Notes: generated by a model from the sequence alone, not told the origin. A stretch of DNA of 64,000 nt from Chlamydiales bacterium (GCA_024233455.1 JACKPP010000002.1:529047-593046), one strand, 5' to 3'. Shown: positions 17,584 to 26,601, counted from the first letter of the stretch. A program made the numbers and translations.

Positions 17584-17610
17584 GCGCGTCAAATAAATTG
17601 CTTGGATGCA

Positions 17611-19035
17611 ATGTTCAATATTTTAAAACCAGTCTACTTTTTGCTTATGCTCGCGGTTTTACTGCAACCTGCCGCAACCTTTTGCAGTCAGGTAATCCCT
17701 TATTCCCCTACTGCTCAATCTGTGGCGACGACAGATTTAACATATGATGAAATCCTGGCCATTATTGATAAACTTGAATCCGGTCTCTTTGATGAAATTT
17801 CACCCGAAGCCATGACAAGAGCCTCTAAATTATTGACTCTGCTGGCCCGCCACGGATATTCTGACATGAACGAAAGTGAATGGTCCTCTGTTGAGCAGGA
17901 TATACAGGACCTATTATTATCCTCTGAAAATTATTCGTTTGCATCAAATAGCGACTACGGTCCTCGCTATACCTTAGACAATGAAATAGAATTTCAACAT
18001 TGCAAAAGTTGGTTTTCCAAGAGATTCAGAGGTACTCAAAGGTTTATTAAAAAGCACAAAAAAGCTCTCATCGTAGGAGCTGTTGTTGTCGTAGCTGTAG
18101 TAGCCATCGTTGCCACTGCTGGAACTAGCAGCCCTGCACTGGCTCCTGCTGCAGGTCTAGCAGGTGGTGCTGCAGGATCTAAAAATTCGAAAAATGGTCA
18201 TTCCAGTAAGACACCTACTAACTCAGATATAGCACCTAAACAAAATTCTTCTGAATCCCTAGCTTTTTCAGAAGCCCTCAAAGAACATATTTCTGAGTTC
18301 CAAAGTTCAAATGCTGTGCTCAGTGTTGTAAAGGAATCAAGCCCACCTACAATTGCAGAAAAAGCAAGACAGCTTGGAGCGCACTTCGCCCACAAAACTT
18401 TTGAAGATATTAGTGAGTTTGTATCTATCGCGCCAGCTCTGTATAACGAGATTCAATCTGCCTGTAACTTTGGATCAGATGGTTTTGAACGGAACGATCT
18501 AATGAAAGATCCCATAGAAAGTTACCAGAAACTTCTAGCAAAAGGCCACGAAAAAATTGACACCCTTTTTGCTACAAATCAGGCTGCTAACTACACACCT
18601 GAGGCAAAAAAAGGCTTATGGAAAGAGAACCCCATTTGTGGTACACTACCTCTACCGGGTGCTTTAGGATTTGGCTCAAGGGTCAAGACCTGTGGCCAGT
18701 TGGCAATGACTGACGTCAACACATTAAAAGGATGGAAACTTGGAAACCCAATCAATAATCTTACTAAGGCCGGTAACAGACCAAGCTGGAGTGCTGTCAG
18801 GAGAAGATATTGGAAAAATCAGGCGTACTTTCGCGCCAAAGAGCTCGATATTAGAAATTTAAATAGAATGAAAAGAGGTCTAGCTAGACAAGTAAAAAAT
18901 GAATTAACGGGAAAGTGGGAAAGCATAGAACTTCACCACGCGCCATCACAAAAAAATGGGGGATTGTTTGATTTTGTGGAAGTCACACCTGAACAGCATG
19001 CTGCTATTGACCCCAACAGACGACTAGGAGGGTAA
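17611..19035 (+). CDS. Secreted polymorphic toxin with C-terminal HNH/LHH nuclease
   Basis: The 474-residue protein has the build of a polymorphic toxin. Residues 1-26 are a signal peptide ending TFCS. A hydrophobic helix lies at about 152-168, followed by an Ala/Gly/Pro-rich linker and a low-complexity Ser/Asn stretch. The C-terminal 90 residues resemble an HNH/endonuclease VII fold toxin: GNPINNLTKAG, W393 and SAVRRRYWK, then LHH (441-443) and a final EQHAAIDPNRR (H463). An in-frame TTG three codons earlier is an alternative start. A small gene begins 2 bases after the stop, as expected for an immunity gene. Secretion route unknown. Confidence 0.78.
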   Translation: MFNILKPVYFLLMLAVLLQPAATFCSQVIPYSPTAQSVATTDLTYDEILAIIDKLESGLFDEISPEAMTRASKLLTLLARHGYSDMNESEWSSVEQDIQDLLLSSENYSFASNSDYGPRYTLDNEIEFQHCKSWFSKRFRGTQRFIKKHKKALIVGAVVVVAVVAIVATAGTSSPALAPAAGLAGGAAGSKNSKNGHSSKTPTNSDIAPKQNSSESLAFSEALKEHISEFQSSNAVLSVVKESSPPTIAEKARQLGAHFAHKTFEDISEFVSIAPALYNEIQSACNFGSDGFERNDLMKDPIESYQKLLAKGHEKIDTLFATNQAANYTPEAKKGLWKENPICGTLPLPGALGFGSRVKTCGQLAMTDVNTLKGWKLGNPINNLTKAGNRPSWSAVRRRYWKNQAYFRAKELDIRNLNRMKRGLARQVKNELTGKWESIELHHAPSQKNGGLFDFVEVTPEQHAAIDPNRRLGG

Positions 19036-19037
19036 AA

Positions 19038-19523
19038 ATGCCTTGTTTTTCAGAATTGTTCGACCACGCCGACTCTATTCAAATCGATTATAATGGGTAT
19101 AAGGTTGTTTTAGCAGATAAATTTCCTGTCAATAATGGAGACACCCTTCTGATCTCAGTTGAAAAAACTAATAGTGAGTATAAACAAGGGTTTTCAATTG
19201 ATATTTCTGGCAGCTGCGAATATAAAGGCACGCTATATAAGCAAAAAAAAGGTGTGAAAATGCTTTTTTGGGAAGATACCACTCCTAAAAAATTCGAACT
19301 TGTCATTTATTCTAGGCAAAACTATGTGTGGATTCAAAATTTTTGGGAAGCCAAAAACGATATGGGAACAGCCTTTCTTGATAGAGCTCACAATGGTGCT
19401 GCAATGATCGTTGAGGAAATTGAAAATGGCAGGCGTTATCGCTGCAACGATATCACCCCAGATGATGACTTTGACGATATCATCTTTACCGTGTGTTACG
19501 CAAAACAGAAAAACATGAGTTAG
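19038..19523 (+). CDS. Probable immunity protein to the HNH toxin
   Basis: The 161-residue protein is acidic and soluble, with no signal peptide and predicted beta-rich content, features of cytoplasmic immunity proteins. The C-terminal part has an acidic run (PDDDFDDI) that could mimic DNA at a nuclease active site. AGGAGGG at 19026-19032, inside the end of the toxin gene, is a strong ribosome site and the start lies 2 bases after the toxin stop. The function is inferred from context; no named Imm family was recognised. Confidence 0.65.
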   Translation: MPCFSELFDHADSIQIDYNGYKVVLADKFPVNNGDTLLISVEKTNSEYKQGFSIDISGSCEYKGTLYKQKKGVKMLFWEDTTPKKFELVIYSRQNYVWIQNFWEAKNDMGTAFLDRAHNGAAMIVEEIENGRRYRCNDITPDDDFDDIIFTVCYAKQKNMS

Positions 19524-19784
19524 ACCCCATGCTGAGCTCAAAAAAAGGCCTATACCCTTTTATGCGCTGGTGGCTCCGTTTTTGAAAGATTTGTACTATT
19601 AGCCGATTTTTGTCTCCGACTTTATCAACACGAAAATATACCGAAGTCAATTCAAAGTGCAGGTTTTTAGCAGCGTCAACTCTCATACACATTTCTCGTC
19701 TTCACTTCGGGCCTTGTCTACAGACAATGCCCCTTGTTTCAGCCAAAAAATCTGAAAAGTCTCCTCGCTAAATTCCCCGCATTT
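19524..19784. other. Intergenic region with hairpin, no gene seen
   Basis: The 261 bases between the immunity gene and the murE stop hold no convincing gene. At 19709-19732, GGGC-C-TTGTCT pairs with AGACAA-T-GCCC, a hairpin of ten pairs with one internal mismatch and a tiny loop, possibly the end of the murE or toxin transcript. A short leftward frame across 19486-19692 looks like chance or a decayed gene. Confidence 0.4.
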
Positions 19785-21221
19785 TCATTCACGTTCGGTA
19801 TAGAGATGTGGGTCTAGGCAGATTTGACGAGCGATTTCGCGATCGTCAAAAGGATTGATCCGATCAGAAAACGTTTGGGTACGCTCATGTCCTTTGCCGG
19901 CGATGAGTAGGACATCGCCTGGGCGCGCTAGCTCGATGAGTTTTTGGATAGCCAGTTTCCGGTCGAGCTCTAGAGTGTGGGGACCAGTGCAGCCTTTAAG
20001 GATGTCCTGACAGATGGCGTGCGGGTCTTCCCCGCGGGGATTGTCGGAGGTGATCACAATGTGGTCGGAATGCCTGGTGGCAACACTGCCCATTTTAGGC
20101 CGCTTGTCTTGATCGCGCTCTCCCCCACAGCCAAAAAGAGTGAGCAGCCGCCCGGTAGTAATTTCGCGAAGGGTCGATAGCACATTATGGAGGGCATCTT
20201 CAGTATGGGCATAGTCGACGTAGATATGCAGACCTCGGTGGTTGGGAATTTTTTCGAGCCGACCCGGAACAGCTGAGAAGGTTTGAAGCCTTTGGGCAAT
20301 GGTTGGCAGAGAAAGTCCATAGGTAATGGCAGTGGCAATGGCTGCCAGGCAATTAGAGACGTTAAACCTACCAATAAGCGGGCAGGTAAGGCGCTGCGAG
20401 CTTTTCTGATGCACTAAGGTAAAGGCAATACCCGATGGGGATAGCTCTAGGTCAAAGGCGCGCAGGTCTGCACTGGTATCGATTCCGTAGGTGAGAATTG
20501 GGGCTTTTGTTTTCATGTGTTTGTGATAGGGACAATCAGCGTTGAGAATGGCGCATTTTTTTAGATTGGTGAAGAGTTTTTGCTTGGCGCGTAAGTAGTT
20601 GTCCATATTTTGGTGGTAGTCCAGATGGTCCTGCGTGAGGTTAGTGAAGATGCCAATATCGTAGGCAACACCGCTTGTGCGTCCTTGGTCAAGAGCATGC
20701 GAGGAGACTTCCATGACACACGCTTCCATTTTTTCTTGGACCATTTCAGAAAGCAGCTTTTGCAAAGCGATCACATCAGGTGTGGTAAGGTCTGAGGGAA
20801 AGTGGTGGTCACCGACGATGGCCTCAATCGTACCGATCAGACCACATGATCCCAGTAGATGCCTGACTAAATAACTCGTCGTGGTCTTACCGTTGGTGCC
20901 CGTAATCCCTACCATATAGAGCTGGGATGATGGATCTAAGTAGAAACGCCTGGCAAGTTCAGCTTCAACAAAAGACACATCGGGAGTAATAAGCTGCAGG
21001 GCATTACAGAAAGGATCGTAGAGATCTGATAGGACAGCTATGGCCCCTGCATTCAGAGCATTATGAACGTATTGCGTCCCATCAAAATTTTTTCCCCGCT
21101 TGGCAATAAAAAGATCGCCTTGCTTGCAACGTCTGGAATCAGCACACAGCCCAGAGATTGCAATCTCTTTGGAACCTTTAACGTGTACTGGAAGGTTTTT
21201 GATGAGGGTTTTTAGCTTCAT
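19785..21221 (-). CDS. murE: UDP-MurNAc-tripeptide ligase (meso-DAP adding)
   Basis: Mur ligase adding the third amino acid to UDP-MurNAc-L-Ala-D-Glu. The 478-residue protein has P-loop GITGTNGKTTTSY, the carbamylated lysine region, VMEVSSHALDQGR, NLTQDHLDYHQ, and DNPRGEDP; the DNPR motif marks specificity for meso-diaminopimelate. No Shine-Dalgarno precedes the ATG, and a -10 lies 8 bases before it. In this family the gene lies in the mraZ-rsmH-ftsL-ftsI order; here a porin gene separates ftsI from murE. Confidence 0.96.
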   Translation of the reverse strand: MKLKTLIKNLPVHVKGSKEIAISGLCADSRRCKQGDLFIAKRGKNFDGTQYVHNALNAGAIAVLSDLYDPFCNALQLITPDVSFVEAELARRFYLDPSSQLYMVGITGTNGKTTTSYLVRHLLGSCGLIGTIEAIVGDHHFPSDLTTPDVIALQKLLSEMVQEKMEACVMEVSSHALDQGRTSGVAYDIGIFTNLTQDHLDYHQNMDNYLRAKQKLFTNLKKCAILNADCPYHKHMKTKAPILTYGIDTSADLRAFDLELSPSGIAFTLVHQKSSQRLTCPLIGRFNVSNCLAAIATAITYGLSLPTIAQRLQTFSAVPGRLEKIPNHRGLHIYVDYAHTEDALHNVLSTLREITTGRLLTLFGCGGERDQDKRPKMGSVATRHSDHIVITSDNPRGEDPHAICQDILKGCTGPHTLELDRKLAIQKLIELARPGDVLLIAGKGHERTQTFSDRINPFDDREIARQICLDPHLYTERE

Positions 21222-21229
21222 TAGATGCG

Positions 21230-21259
21230 ATGTTACTCTAATATTTTGTCACTTGTCAA
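21230..21259 (-). promoter_or_regulatory. Candidate promoter of murE, possibly leaderless
   Basis: Reading leftward, TTGACA (21259-21254) and TAACAT (21235-21230) are spaced by 18 bases. The -10 ends 8 bases before the murE ATG at 21221 and there is no Shine-Dalgarno. Geometry matches the amiA promoter. Confidence 0.4.
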
Positions 21260-21268
21260 TTTCGCTTA

Positions 21269-21297
21269 TTGACAGAAGGTAAAATTTGTGGGATAGA
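21269..21297 (+). promoter_or_regulatory. Candidate promoter of MOMP-like porin
   Basis: TTGACA at 21269-21274 is followed after 17 bases by GATAGA (21292-21297), a weak -10. The porin ATG at 21325 has an AGGGAG-type ribosome site just upstream. Confidence 0.4.
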
Positions 21298-21324
21298 TGC
21301 TATTTCCAATAAGGGAGTAAGGGT

Positions 21325-22497
21325 ATGGGAAAAAAAATCAGTTTGGCAGTTTTAGGACTTTTTGCTGCTAGTGTGTGTGCCGATGAGGCCACGCTCGAAG
21401 AAAAAATCCAACGTATTTCAGAACAAAATGTGTACTGCGATTGGCAAGGAGCTAATAAAAGCGCCTCTGTCGACTCGGGATTTGTGTTTGAGGCCGACTT
21501 TTTATATTGGAAAGCATTAGTGGAAGGTTTGGTTTACGGCCAATCACTCAATGTCAATGTGCCAACCGTTTTTCCAGGCACAATTACAGTAGCAGACGAT
21601 GTCAAAGATCTCGATTTTGAGTGGGACCCGGGATTTCAAGTAGGCGCAGGTTACATCTTTGAAGGGCGCCAGCAGTGGGCTGTCAATGCTTTGTGGACCT
21701 ATTTTCATTCAACAGCTTCAGACACATTCTCCGGCGGCAATTTTCTAAACGGCTCTGGACTAAAACCCATGTGGCTGCCCTTTTTGATGGGATCAATTGC
21801 CGACAAAGCAAGTGCTGATTGGAGCCTAAATTACAACGTTTTGGACTTTGGAACTGGACGTGATTTTTTTGTCGGAAAATACGTCTCTTTACGTCCTCAG
21901 CTGGGCGTTCGCGCAGCTTGGATCAATCAAGATTACACCGCCAAATACGCCGGTGGATTTAGCTATAATACTGCTGGTACCGAGACAATTTTAAGAAGAG
22001 ATACAAAATTTTCAGGCTCTAATGATTACTCGGGTGCTGGATTACGTTTTGGCTCGGATGTGAAGCTTTTTCTAACTAAAAATCTTTTGGTCCAAGGTGG
22101 CGGATTTTTCTCTTTGCTCTATGGGCAATTCGAAGTTAGAGAATTCTACGATGGAGCGTTCTTGTTGGACATTGGAGCAGGCCCCTTTTTAATACCAGAA
22201 ACAATTAAACTAAAAAAAGATTTCAATGCGGTGAAGCCTAATTTAGAAACTGAGCTGGGAGCTACTTGGCAGATGTTTATGCATAATGACCGGTACCGTT
22301 TATCGCTCGGTGCTTTTTACCAGTTTGTTTACTGGTTTTCTCAAAACAATTTGGTGAATCAACTACTCAATGGTAATGGTGGAGCTGTTTCACCAGGAAG
22401 TGCGTCGGTTAACACCAACCGCGATGTGGTGAATTTAAACCCCAAAGGCGATTTGCAAATGCACGGTCTAAAAATTCAGCTTAATTTGGACTTTTAA
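21325..22497 (+). CDS. Lpg1974-type (MOMP-like) outer-membrane porin
   Basis: Outer-membrane beta-barrel of the Lpg1974/Legionella-type MOMP family, common in environmental chlamydiae, where several copies form the main porins. The 390-residue protein has a signal peptide cut after residue 19 (ASVCA), then the family pattern FVFEADFLYWKAL near residue 60, FEWDPGFQVGAGY, ALWTYFHS, and a barrel ending in aromatic LKIQLNLDF. It sits between divergent murE and the ftsI block, not a usual place, so probably an added gene. Cysteines are few, unlike the Chlamydia MOMP. Confidence 0.85.
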   Translation: MGKKISLAVLGLFAASVCADEATLEEKIQRISEQNVYCDWQGANKSASVDSGFVFEADFLYWKALVEGLVYGQSLNVNVPTVFPGTITVADDVKDLDFEWDPGFQVGAGYIFEGRQQWAVNALWTYFHSTASDTFSGGNFLNGSGLKPMWLPFLMGSIADKASADWSLNYNVLDFGTGRDFFVGKYVSLRPQLGVRAAWINQDYTAKYAGGFSYNTAGTETILRRDTKFSGSNDYSGAGLRFGSDVKLFLTKNLLVQGGGFFSLLYGQFEVREFYDGAFLLDIGAGPFLIPETIKLKKDFNAVKPNLETELGATWQMFMHNDRYRLSLGAFYQFVYWFSQNNLVNQLLNGNGGAVSPGSASVNTNRDVVNLNPKGDLQMHGLKIQLNLDF

Positions 22498-22511
22498 CTT
22501 CTGAAAAATTG

Positions 22512-22539
22512 CATAAGGCGCGCATTATCGCGCCTTATG
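22512..22539. terminator. Stem-loop after porin gene
   Basis: CATAAGGCGCG and CGCGCCTTATG form a perfect 11-bp stem with a 6-base loop, 15 bases after the porin stop. There is no T run, so termination efficiency is uncertain. Confidence 0.6.
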
Positions 22540-22602
22540 AGTTTCATATCACCGACTAGACGCTATTTTTCCGTGGCCATCTGCAGTCAGAAATTATCTA
22601 CA

Positions 22603-22770
22603 TAACCTGAGTTATGGGTTTTGATTTTTTAGATTCAGAGTAGATTAGGTGACAGATTGTGACATTTTTTGCGATTCCATAGCCAAAAAGCTAAAGATGA
22701 GCACAAAAAGGGTGCAAGATGGCGCCTAAGATGCCTGAAGATGAATGATATAAACCCATAACTCAGGTTA
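22603..22770. repeat. Inverted repeat, possible remnant element
   Basis: TAACCTGAGTTATGGGTTT (22603-22621) recurs inverted at 22752-22770, with about 130 bases between. The region 22540-22862 has no credible gene. The pattern resembles the ends of a decayed insertion element, but no transposase can be read. The inner region and flanks show no target-site duplication I could identify. Confidence 0.45.
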
Positions 22771-22862
22771 CATAAGGTAGACCGATCAAAAGGCATGGAT
22801 CGCATTGCTGTGAGCACGTTTGCCGGCATGTTTGGTCCTGATAAACCTATAAAAGTCTGGAG

Positions 22863-24761
22863 CTAGTTGTTCCATTCATCGTAGAGTTCTTTGAGGGCCT
22901 TAGCTTCAATAAGTGAATCGGCTTTGTCGGGATTGTATCTCGGATCTCCAACAGGGTAGCCGTGTGGATCGTCGGGAGCAACGCCTAAATAAGCCAGAGA
23001 GCGTTTGGCAATCTCTCGAAAAGCGGGAGCAGCGCATTTACCCCCAAAATGCGTTTTTCCATAGCCTGGAATGAAGCGGTATTCAGGTTCGTCAATCCCA
23101 ATGAATAGGACAAAACGAGCATCGTTTGCCGGCGCAAACCCGATAAAGGAGGAGAAGTGGATTTTTTTGTCGTATTTACCATCGATGATTTTTTCGGAGG
23201 TTCCCGATTTACCTGCCTCGGTATAGCCTCGAATGTCAGCGCGAGTGCCAGACCCGCCAGGTTTGGTGACGTATTTCAAGGCGCTAATGAGTTGCTCGGA
23301 GATGCCTGCGGGTAATTTTCGTTCCAATCGTTTGGGCGCGTTGTCCACAAGAACACTACCTCCCCGTTTGATTTGACGTAGAATAGTGGGTTTAACATCG
23401 TAGCCACCGTTAGCAATGATGGCAAAAGCTCGCGTCATTTGCAGGCTTGTGGCCAACATATTATAGCCGATAGACAATGTATAAGGTGTGGGTTTAGACC
23501 ATTGAGAAGAATTATTCGGATTAGGAATAAGCCCTTTGGCTTCGGCTGGAAGCTCTATATTGGTTTTGAATCCAAAACCGAAAATGTTTTTGAGCTGATC
23601 GGCATACCATTTTGGGCCCAATCTGGTGCATATCCGCTCAGCTAGTTTCCCCATGTAAACGTTGGAAGATTTTAGGATAGCAAGTTCCATGTTAAGAAAG
23701 CGGTGATTGGAGACATCACGGATGCGGTGATGGGTCCCAGGAATAAGACCGTCATCGGAACGGATTTTTTCATCAGGTGAAAAGAGGGGCTTTTCTCCTC
23801 TTTTTCTAAGCTCTTCATTGGCCAGAAGCGCAAGGGCCACTGTAATTGGTTTGATGGTAGATCCTGGCTCGAAACAATCGGTAATAGCTTTGACTTTGGT
23901 GTGTTCGGTAAGCTCGGGGTGGTTATAGAATTGTGCGTAATGTTTAGGTTCGAAAAAGGGGTATTGCGCCAGCGCTAGAATTTCACCGGTCTGAGGATCC
24001 ATCATGACTGCCCACCCTGCCCTAGCATGCACCCGCTGAGCGGCTTTAGCAATCTCTTGTTCAGCTATTGCTTGCAGGGTTGGATCGATTGTAAGGTAGA
24101 CGTCTGCCCCATCGACTGGTAGCGAAACGACTTTATCTGCCTCTAGGGAATGCCGAGGAGACCGCATAAGTACCCGCTTGCCAGATGCACCTTGCAAGTA
24201 GCGGTTAAAATAAGACTCTGCACCGCCAGTAGGTTCATGATTTTCACGCACGGTATGGAGTACCTGACCCAGGAGCGAGCCATAAGGGTATGAGCGCTTC
24301 CAATCTTGTACATAAAAAACAGCGTTAGTGGGCAGTTTATTTTGCCGCGAAAAAGTTTTCCACCACCCCTCAATTTGCACCATCCGATCACGACTGACCC
24401 ATGTGGCTATGCGTCGACTTCTAGAGCGCTTATCGAATTGAGCACGCACAAAGGCATAATCACCATCTACCATGTCAGTGAGGCTAAGAGCAATTGCTTC
24501 TCTTTGCTCTTCGGGAATTGAACCAGGATCGATATAAATATGGTACTTGGAAACGTCAATGACTAGCGGCTTAGGAGATGCGGCAATGGGATTTGAGTAA
24601 AAAACGCCCCTTTTTCCAGGCATAGAAAGAGAAAATTGATGCTGTTTTTCTGCTTTCTGCTGCCATTTATCTCCTTCAATCACCTGAATTTTATAAAATT
24701 GTAAAATCAGGAGCGTAAAGAGAGCAAAGAGAAAGGTGGCAATTCCGGTCAGCCGGCCCAT
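22863..24761 (-). CDS. ftsI: Septal peptidoglycan transpeptidase FtsI (PBP3)
   Basis: Class B penicillin-binding protein that cross-links septal peptidoglycan. The 632-residue protein has one N-terminal membrane helix (residues about 5-25), a dimerisation domain, and the transpeptidase motifs FEPGSTIKP (SxxK with the catalytic serine), SSN, and KSGTS. The last is KSGT instead of the more common KTGT, a conservative change. The protein overlaps the ftsL stop at one base. Chlamydial PBP3. Confidence 0.95.
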   Translation of the reverse strand: MGRLTGIATFLFALFTLLILQFYKIQVIEGDKWQQKAEKQHQFSLSMPGKRGVFYSNPIAASPKPLVIDVSKYHIYIDPGSIPEEQREAIALSLTDMVDGDYAFVRAQFDKRSRSRRIATWVSRDRMVQIEGWWKTFSRQNKLPTNAVFYVQDWKRSYPYGSLLGQVLHTVRENHEPTGGAESYFNRYLQGASGKRVLMRSPRHSLEADKVVSLPVDGADVYLTIDPTLQAIAEQEIAKAAQRVHARAGWAVMMDPQTGEILALAQYPFFEPKHYAQFYNHPELTEHTKVKAITDCFEPGSTIKPITVALALLANEELRKRGEKPLFSPDEKIRSDDGLIPGTHHRIRDVSNHRFLNMELAILKSSNVYMGKLAERICTRLGPKWYADQLKNIFGFGFKTNIELPAEAKGLIPNPNNSSQWSKPTPYTLSIGYNMLATSLQMTRAFAIIANGGYDVKPTILRQIKRGGSVLVDNAPKRLERKLPAGISEQLISALKYVTKPGGSGTRADIRGYTEAGKSGTSEKIIDGKYDKKIHFSSFIGFAPANDARFVLFIGIDEPEYRFIPGYGKTHFGGKCAAPAFREIAKRSLAYLGVAPDDPHGYPVGDPRYNPDKADSLIEAKALKELYDEWNN

Positions 24762-25054
24762 TACGGATTGGTGGCAATCAGGCTATCAGAGCAAATAGAT
24801 GCGTAATCGACATATTTTAGATGCCGATAGGTCTGTTGATTGGCAAGCTCCATCAGGTGCTTAGGATCTTCAAAACGTTCAATTTCAAAGCGCAATCGTG
24901 TGTTTTCTTCGTGCAACACACTGACTTCTTTGGCCAATGCTGGCAACGTAAGACGCTTGCTACATAGGATATTTTGCGTATTTATGTAGGAATACAGCAT
25001 GGAGCCGCATCCGACAATACATACAAAGATTTGAGCAAAAAAAACCTTCTTCAT
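24761..25054 (-). CDS. ftsL: Cell division protein FtsL-like
   Basis: The 97-residue bitopic protein has a membrane helix at residues 4-24 followed by a coiled coil (about 38-66), the layout of FtsL, which with FtsB/FtsQ activates FtsWI. Assignment rests on position between rsmH and ftsI and on size; FtsL sequences are poorly conserved. It overlaps the rsmH stop by 4 bases and ends at the first base of ftsI. Confidence 0.8.
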   Translation of the reverse strand: MKKVFFAQIFVCIVGCGSMLYSYINTQNILCSKRLTLPALAKEVSVLHEENTRLRFEIERFEDPKHLMELANQQTYRHLKYVDYASICSDSLIATNP

Positions 25055-25953
25055 CCAATCCTCTCTGCAACGCGCAGCTTAGCACTTCTTGCTCTGACGT
25101 TGACTTTGACTTCTTGATAGGTCGGGGCAATGGGCTTTTTGGTCAGTAATTTGATTTGGGGCAGACCTTCAACTTTCTCTTCTCCCCACTCGTAGTCTGG
25201 ACGCGCGGCTTGACGGAAGAGATTTTTTACAATGCGGTCTTCTAAGCTATGGAACGTGATCACACCCAAACGGCCACCTGGACGCAAAACATTAAGCGCT
25301 TTAAAAACGCCCTGCCAAACCGATTCTAGTTCAGCATTCACAGCGATGCGCAGTGCCTGGAACACAAGGGTTGCCGGATGTAACTTCTTACGACCACGAC
25401 CCATGACTGTGCAAATCCAGTCAGCTAACTGCTTAGTGGTTTCAAACTTTGTTTTCTTGCGTTGATCAGTTAAAGCTTTGGCAAATTTTTTCGCGTTTTT
25501 CATTTCGCCGTAGTTTTGAAACAATTTTGCCAGCTGATCTTCTGACCAGGAATTGACGATGTCCTTAGCGGTCAAATCAGAGGATCTATCCATTCTCATG
25601 TCGAGTGGACCCTCTTTGGAAAAGCTAAAACCTCTATCTTTTTGATCTAACTGCATCGATGACACTCCCAAGTCGAGCAAAATTCCATCGACTGTCCCGT
25701 TCACGTGACGGTCGATATCGCTAAAATTACCGTGAATAAGCGTTAATTTATCCGCCCACGGCTCTAAATTTTGTTTTGAAAGCGCAAGGGCGCTTTCATC
25801 ACGGTCACACCCGATATACTGCTTGATTTCGGGGTGCGCTTCTAAAATCGCTTTGGCGTGCCCTCCAGCTCCCAACGTTCCGTCGAAAAAGATATCGAGT
25901 CTTAATCCGGCGAAAGCATCTAGGCATTCCTGCATTAAAACAGGGATATGCAC
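25051..25953 (-). CDS. rsmH: 16S rRNA (cytosine1402-N4)-methyltransferase
   Basis: SAM-dependent methyltransferase (MraW) that modifies C1402 in the decoding centre. The 300-residue protein has HIPVLMQECLDAF, DGTLGAGGHA (SAM loop, residues 24-33), GILLDLGVSSMQLD, RGFSFSKEGPLDMRMD, and RPGGRLGVITFHSLEDRIVK, all family landmarks. It starts one base after the mraZ stop and overlaps ftsL by 4 bases. Confidence 0.96.
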   Translation of the reverse strand: MHIPVLMQECLDAFAGLRLDIFFDGTLGAGGHAKAILEAHPEIKQYIGCDRDESALALSKQNLEPWADKLTLIHGNFSDIDRHVNGTVDGILLDLGVSSMQLDQKDRGFSFSKEGPLDMRMDRSSDLTAKDIVNSWSEDQLAKLFQNYGEMKNAKKFAKALTDQRKKTKFETTKQLADWICTVMGRGRKKLHPATLVFQALRIAVNAELESVWQGVFKALNVLRPGGRLGVITFHSLEDRIVKNLFRQAARPDYEWGEEKVEGLPQIKLLTKKPIAPTYQEVKVNVRARSAKLRVAERIG

Positions 25954-25954
25954 G

Positions 25955-26461
25955 TCACACCAAACTTTCTAGTGTTTCCACAGGGTCACTGGGCTGATCA
26001 TCTAAAAGCGCAAAGGCCTCATTGATCAAACTGCTAAGCTTCCCTTGATCCCCTTCCATATAGGAAGAAAGATCGGCCTCATATTTTTCCTTCGGCCATA
26101 TTTCGATTTTATTTAGCACGCCTGCTACCACCATTTCGCTTCCCAAACCAATTGCGTTTTTGAGAGCAGAAGGGATTACGACACGGCCGAGTTTGTCGCA
26201 CGTTGCTTCATGCAAAGTCGAGAAAAATAATGTAAAAAACTTCTGAAACTTAGCCACATGCTGCTTTTCCTGGAATCTTTGTACAATTTTTTCGATATCG
26301 CTTTTGCGGTAAATAGCCAGGCAGCCACCAAGCCCTAGGGCAATGGTGAATTTGAGCTCGCCATCTTCAACTAGCCCATAGCGCATCGATTGGGGCAAGA
26401 CGAAACGGTTCTTCTCATCGAGTTTTACAGATGTAGATCCACTGAAAAAGAAGCGGCTCAT
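25955..26461 (-). CDS. mraZ: Transcriptional regulator MraZ
   Basis: AbrB-fold ring-forming DNA-binding protein that represses the mra/dcw cell-division operon. The 168-residue protein has two SpoVT-AbrB halves: KLDEKNRFVLPQSMR (residues about 11-25) and CDKLGRVVIPSAL (about 83-95). The start at 26461 (MSRFFFSG) agrees with the family; a 12-codon extension runs into the upstream binding-site repeats. First gene of the mraZ-rsmH-ftsL-ftsI unit. A C-terminal extension after about residue 140 is acidic. Confidence 0.93.
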   Translation of the reverse strand: MSRFFFSGSTSVKLDEKNRFVLPQSMRYGLVEDGELKFTIALGLGGCLAIYRKSDIEKIVQRFQEKQHVAKFQKFFTLFFSTLHEATCDKLGRVVIPSALKNAIGLGSEMVVAGVLNKIEIWPKEKYEADLSSYMEGDQGKLSSLINEAFALLDDQPSDPVETLESLV

Positions 26462-26473
26462 AAAGCAAATATA

Positions 26474-26498
26474 TCCTAATTTTCCACTTATTCCCACA
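26474..26498 (-). promoter_or_regulatory. MraZ-box-like repeats in mraZ leader
   Basis: Reading leftward, GTGGGAATAAGTGGAAAA then TTAGGA shows GTGG elements repeated with a 10-base period, the spacing of known MraZ boxes (TGGG-N repeats). They lie 13-37 bases before the mraZ ATG, the normal site of mraZ autoregulation. Confidence 0.6.
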
Positions 26499-26601
26499 TC
26501 CTAACACCAGATATGGATTGTAGCAATCGATTTTGGTTAAGAAAATCCTGAGAGCATCTTCAACTCCCTATTTTCAAACCGATTACATCTTTGTTTTTTT
26601 T

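Noticed and set aside
19486..19692. Leftward frame downstream of the immunity gene
   Set aside because: Antisense to the immunity gene end, no ribosome site, no recognisable domain.
22635..22829. Leftward frame of 64 codons considered as a transposase fragment
   Set aside because: No transposase motif; it only spans the inverted repeat region and lacks a ribosome site.
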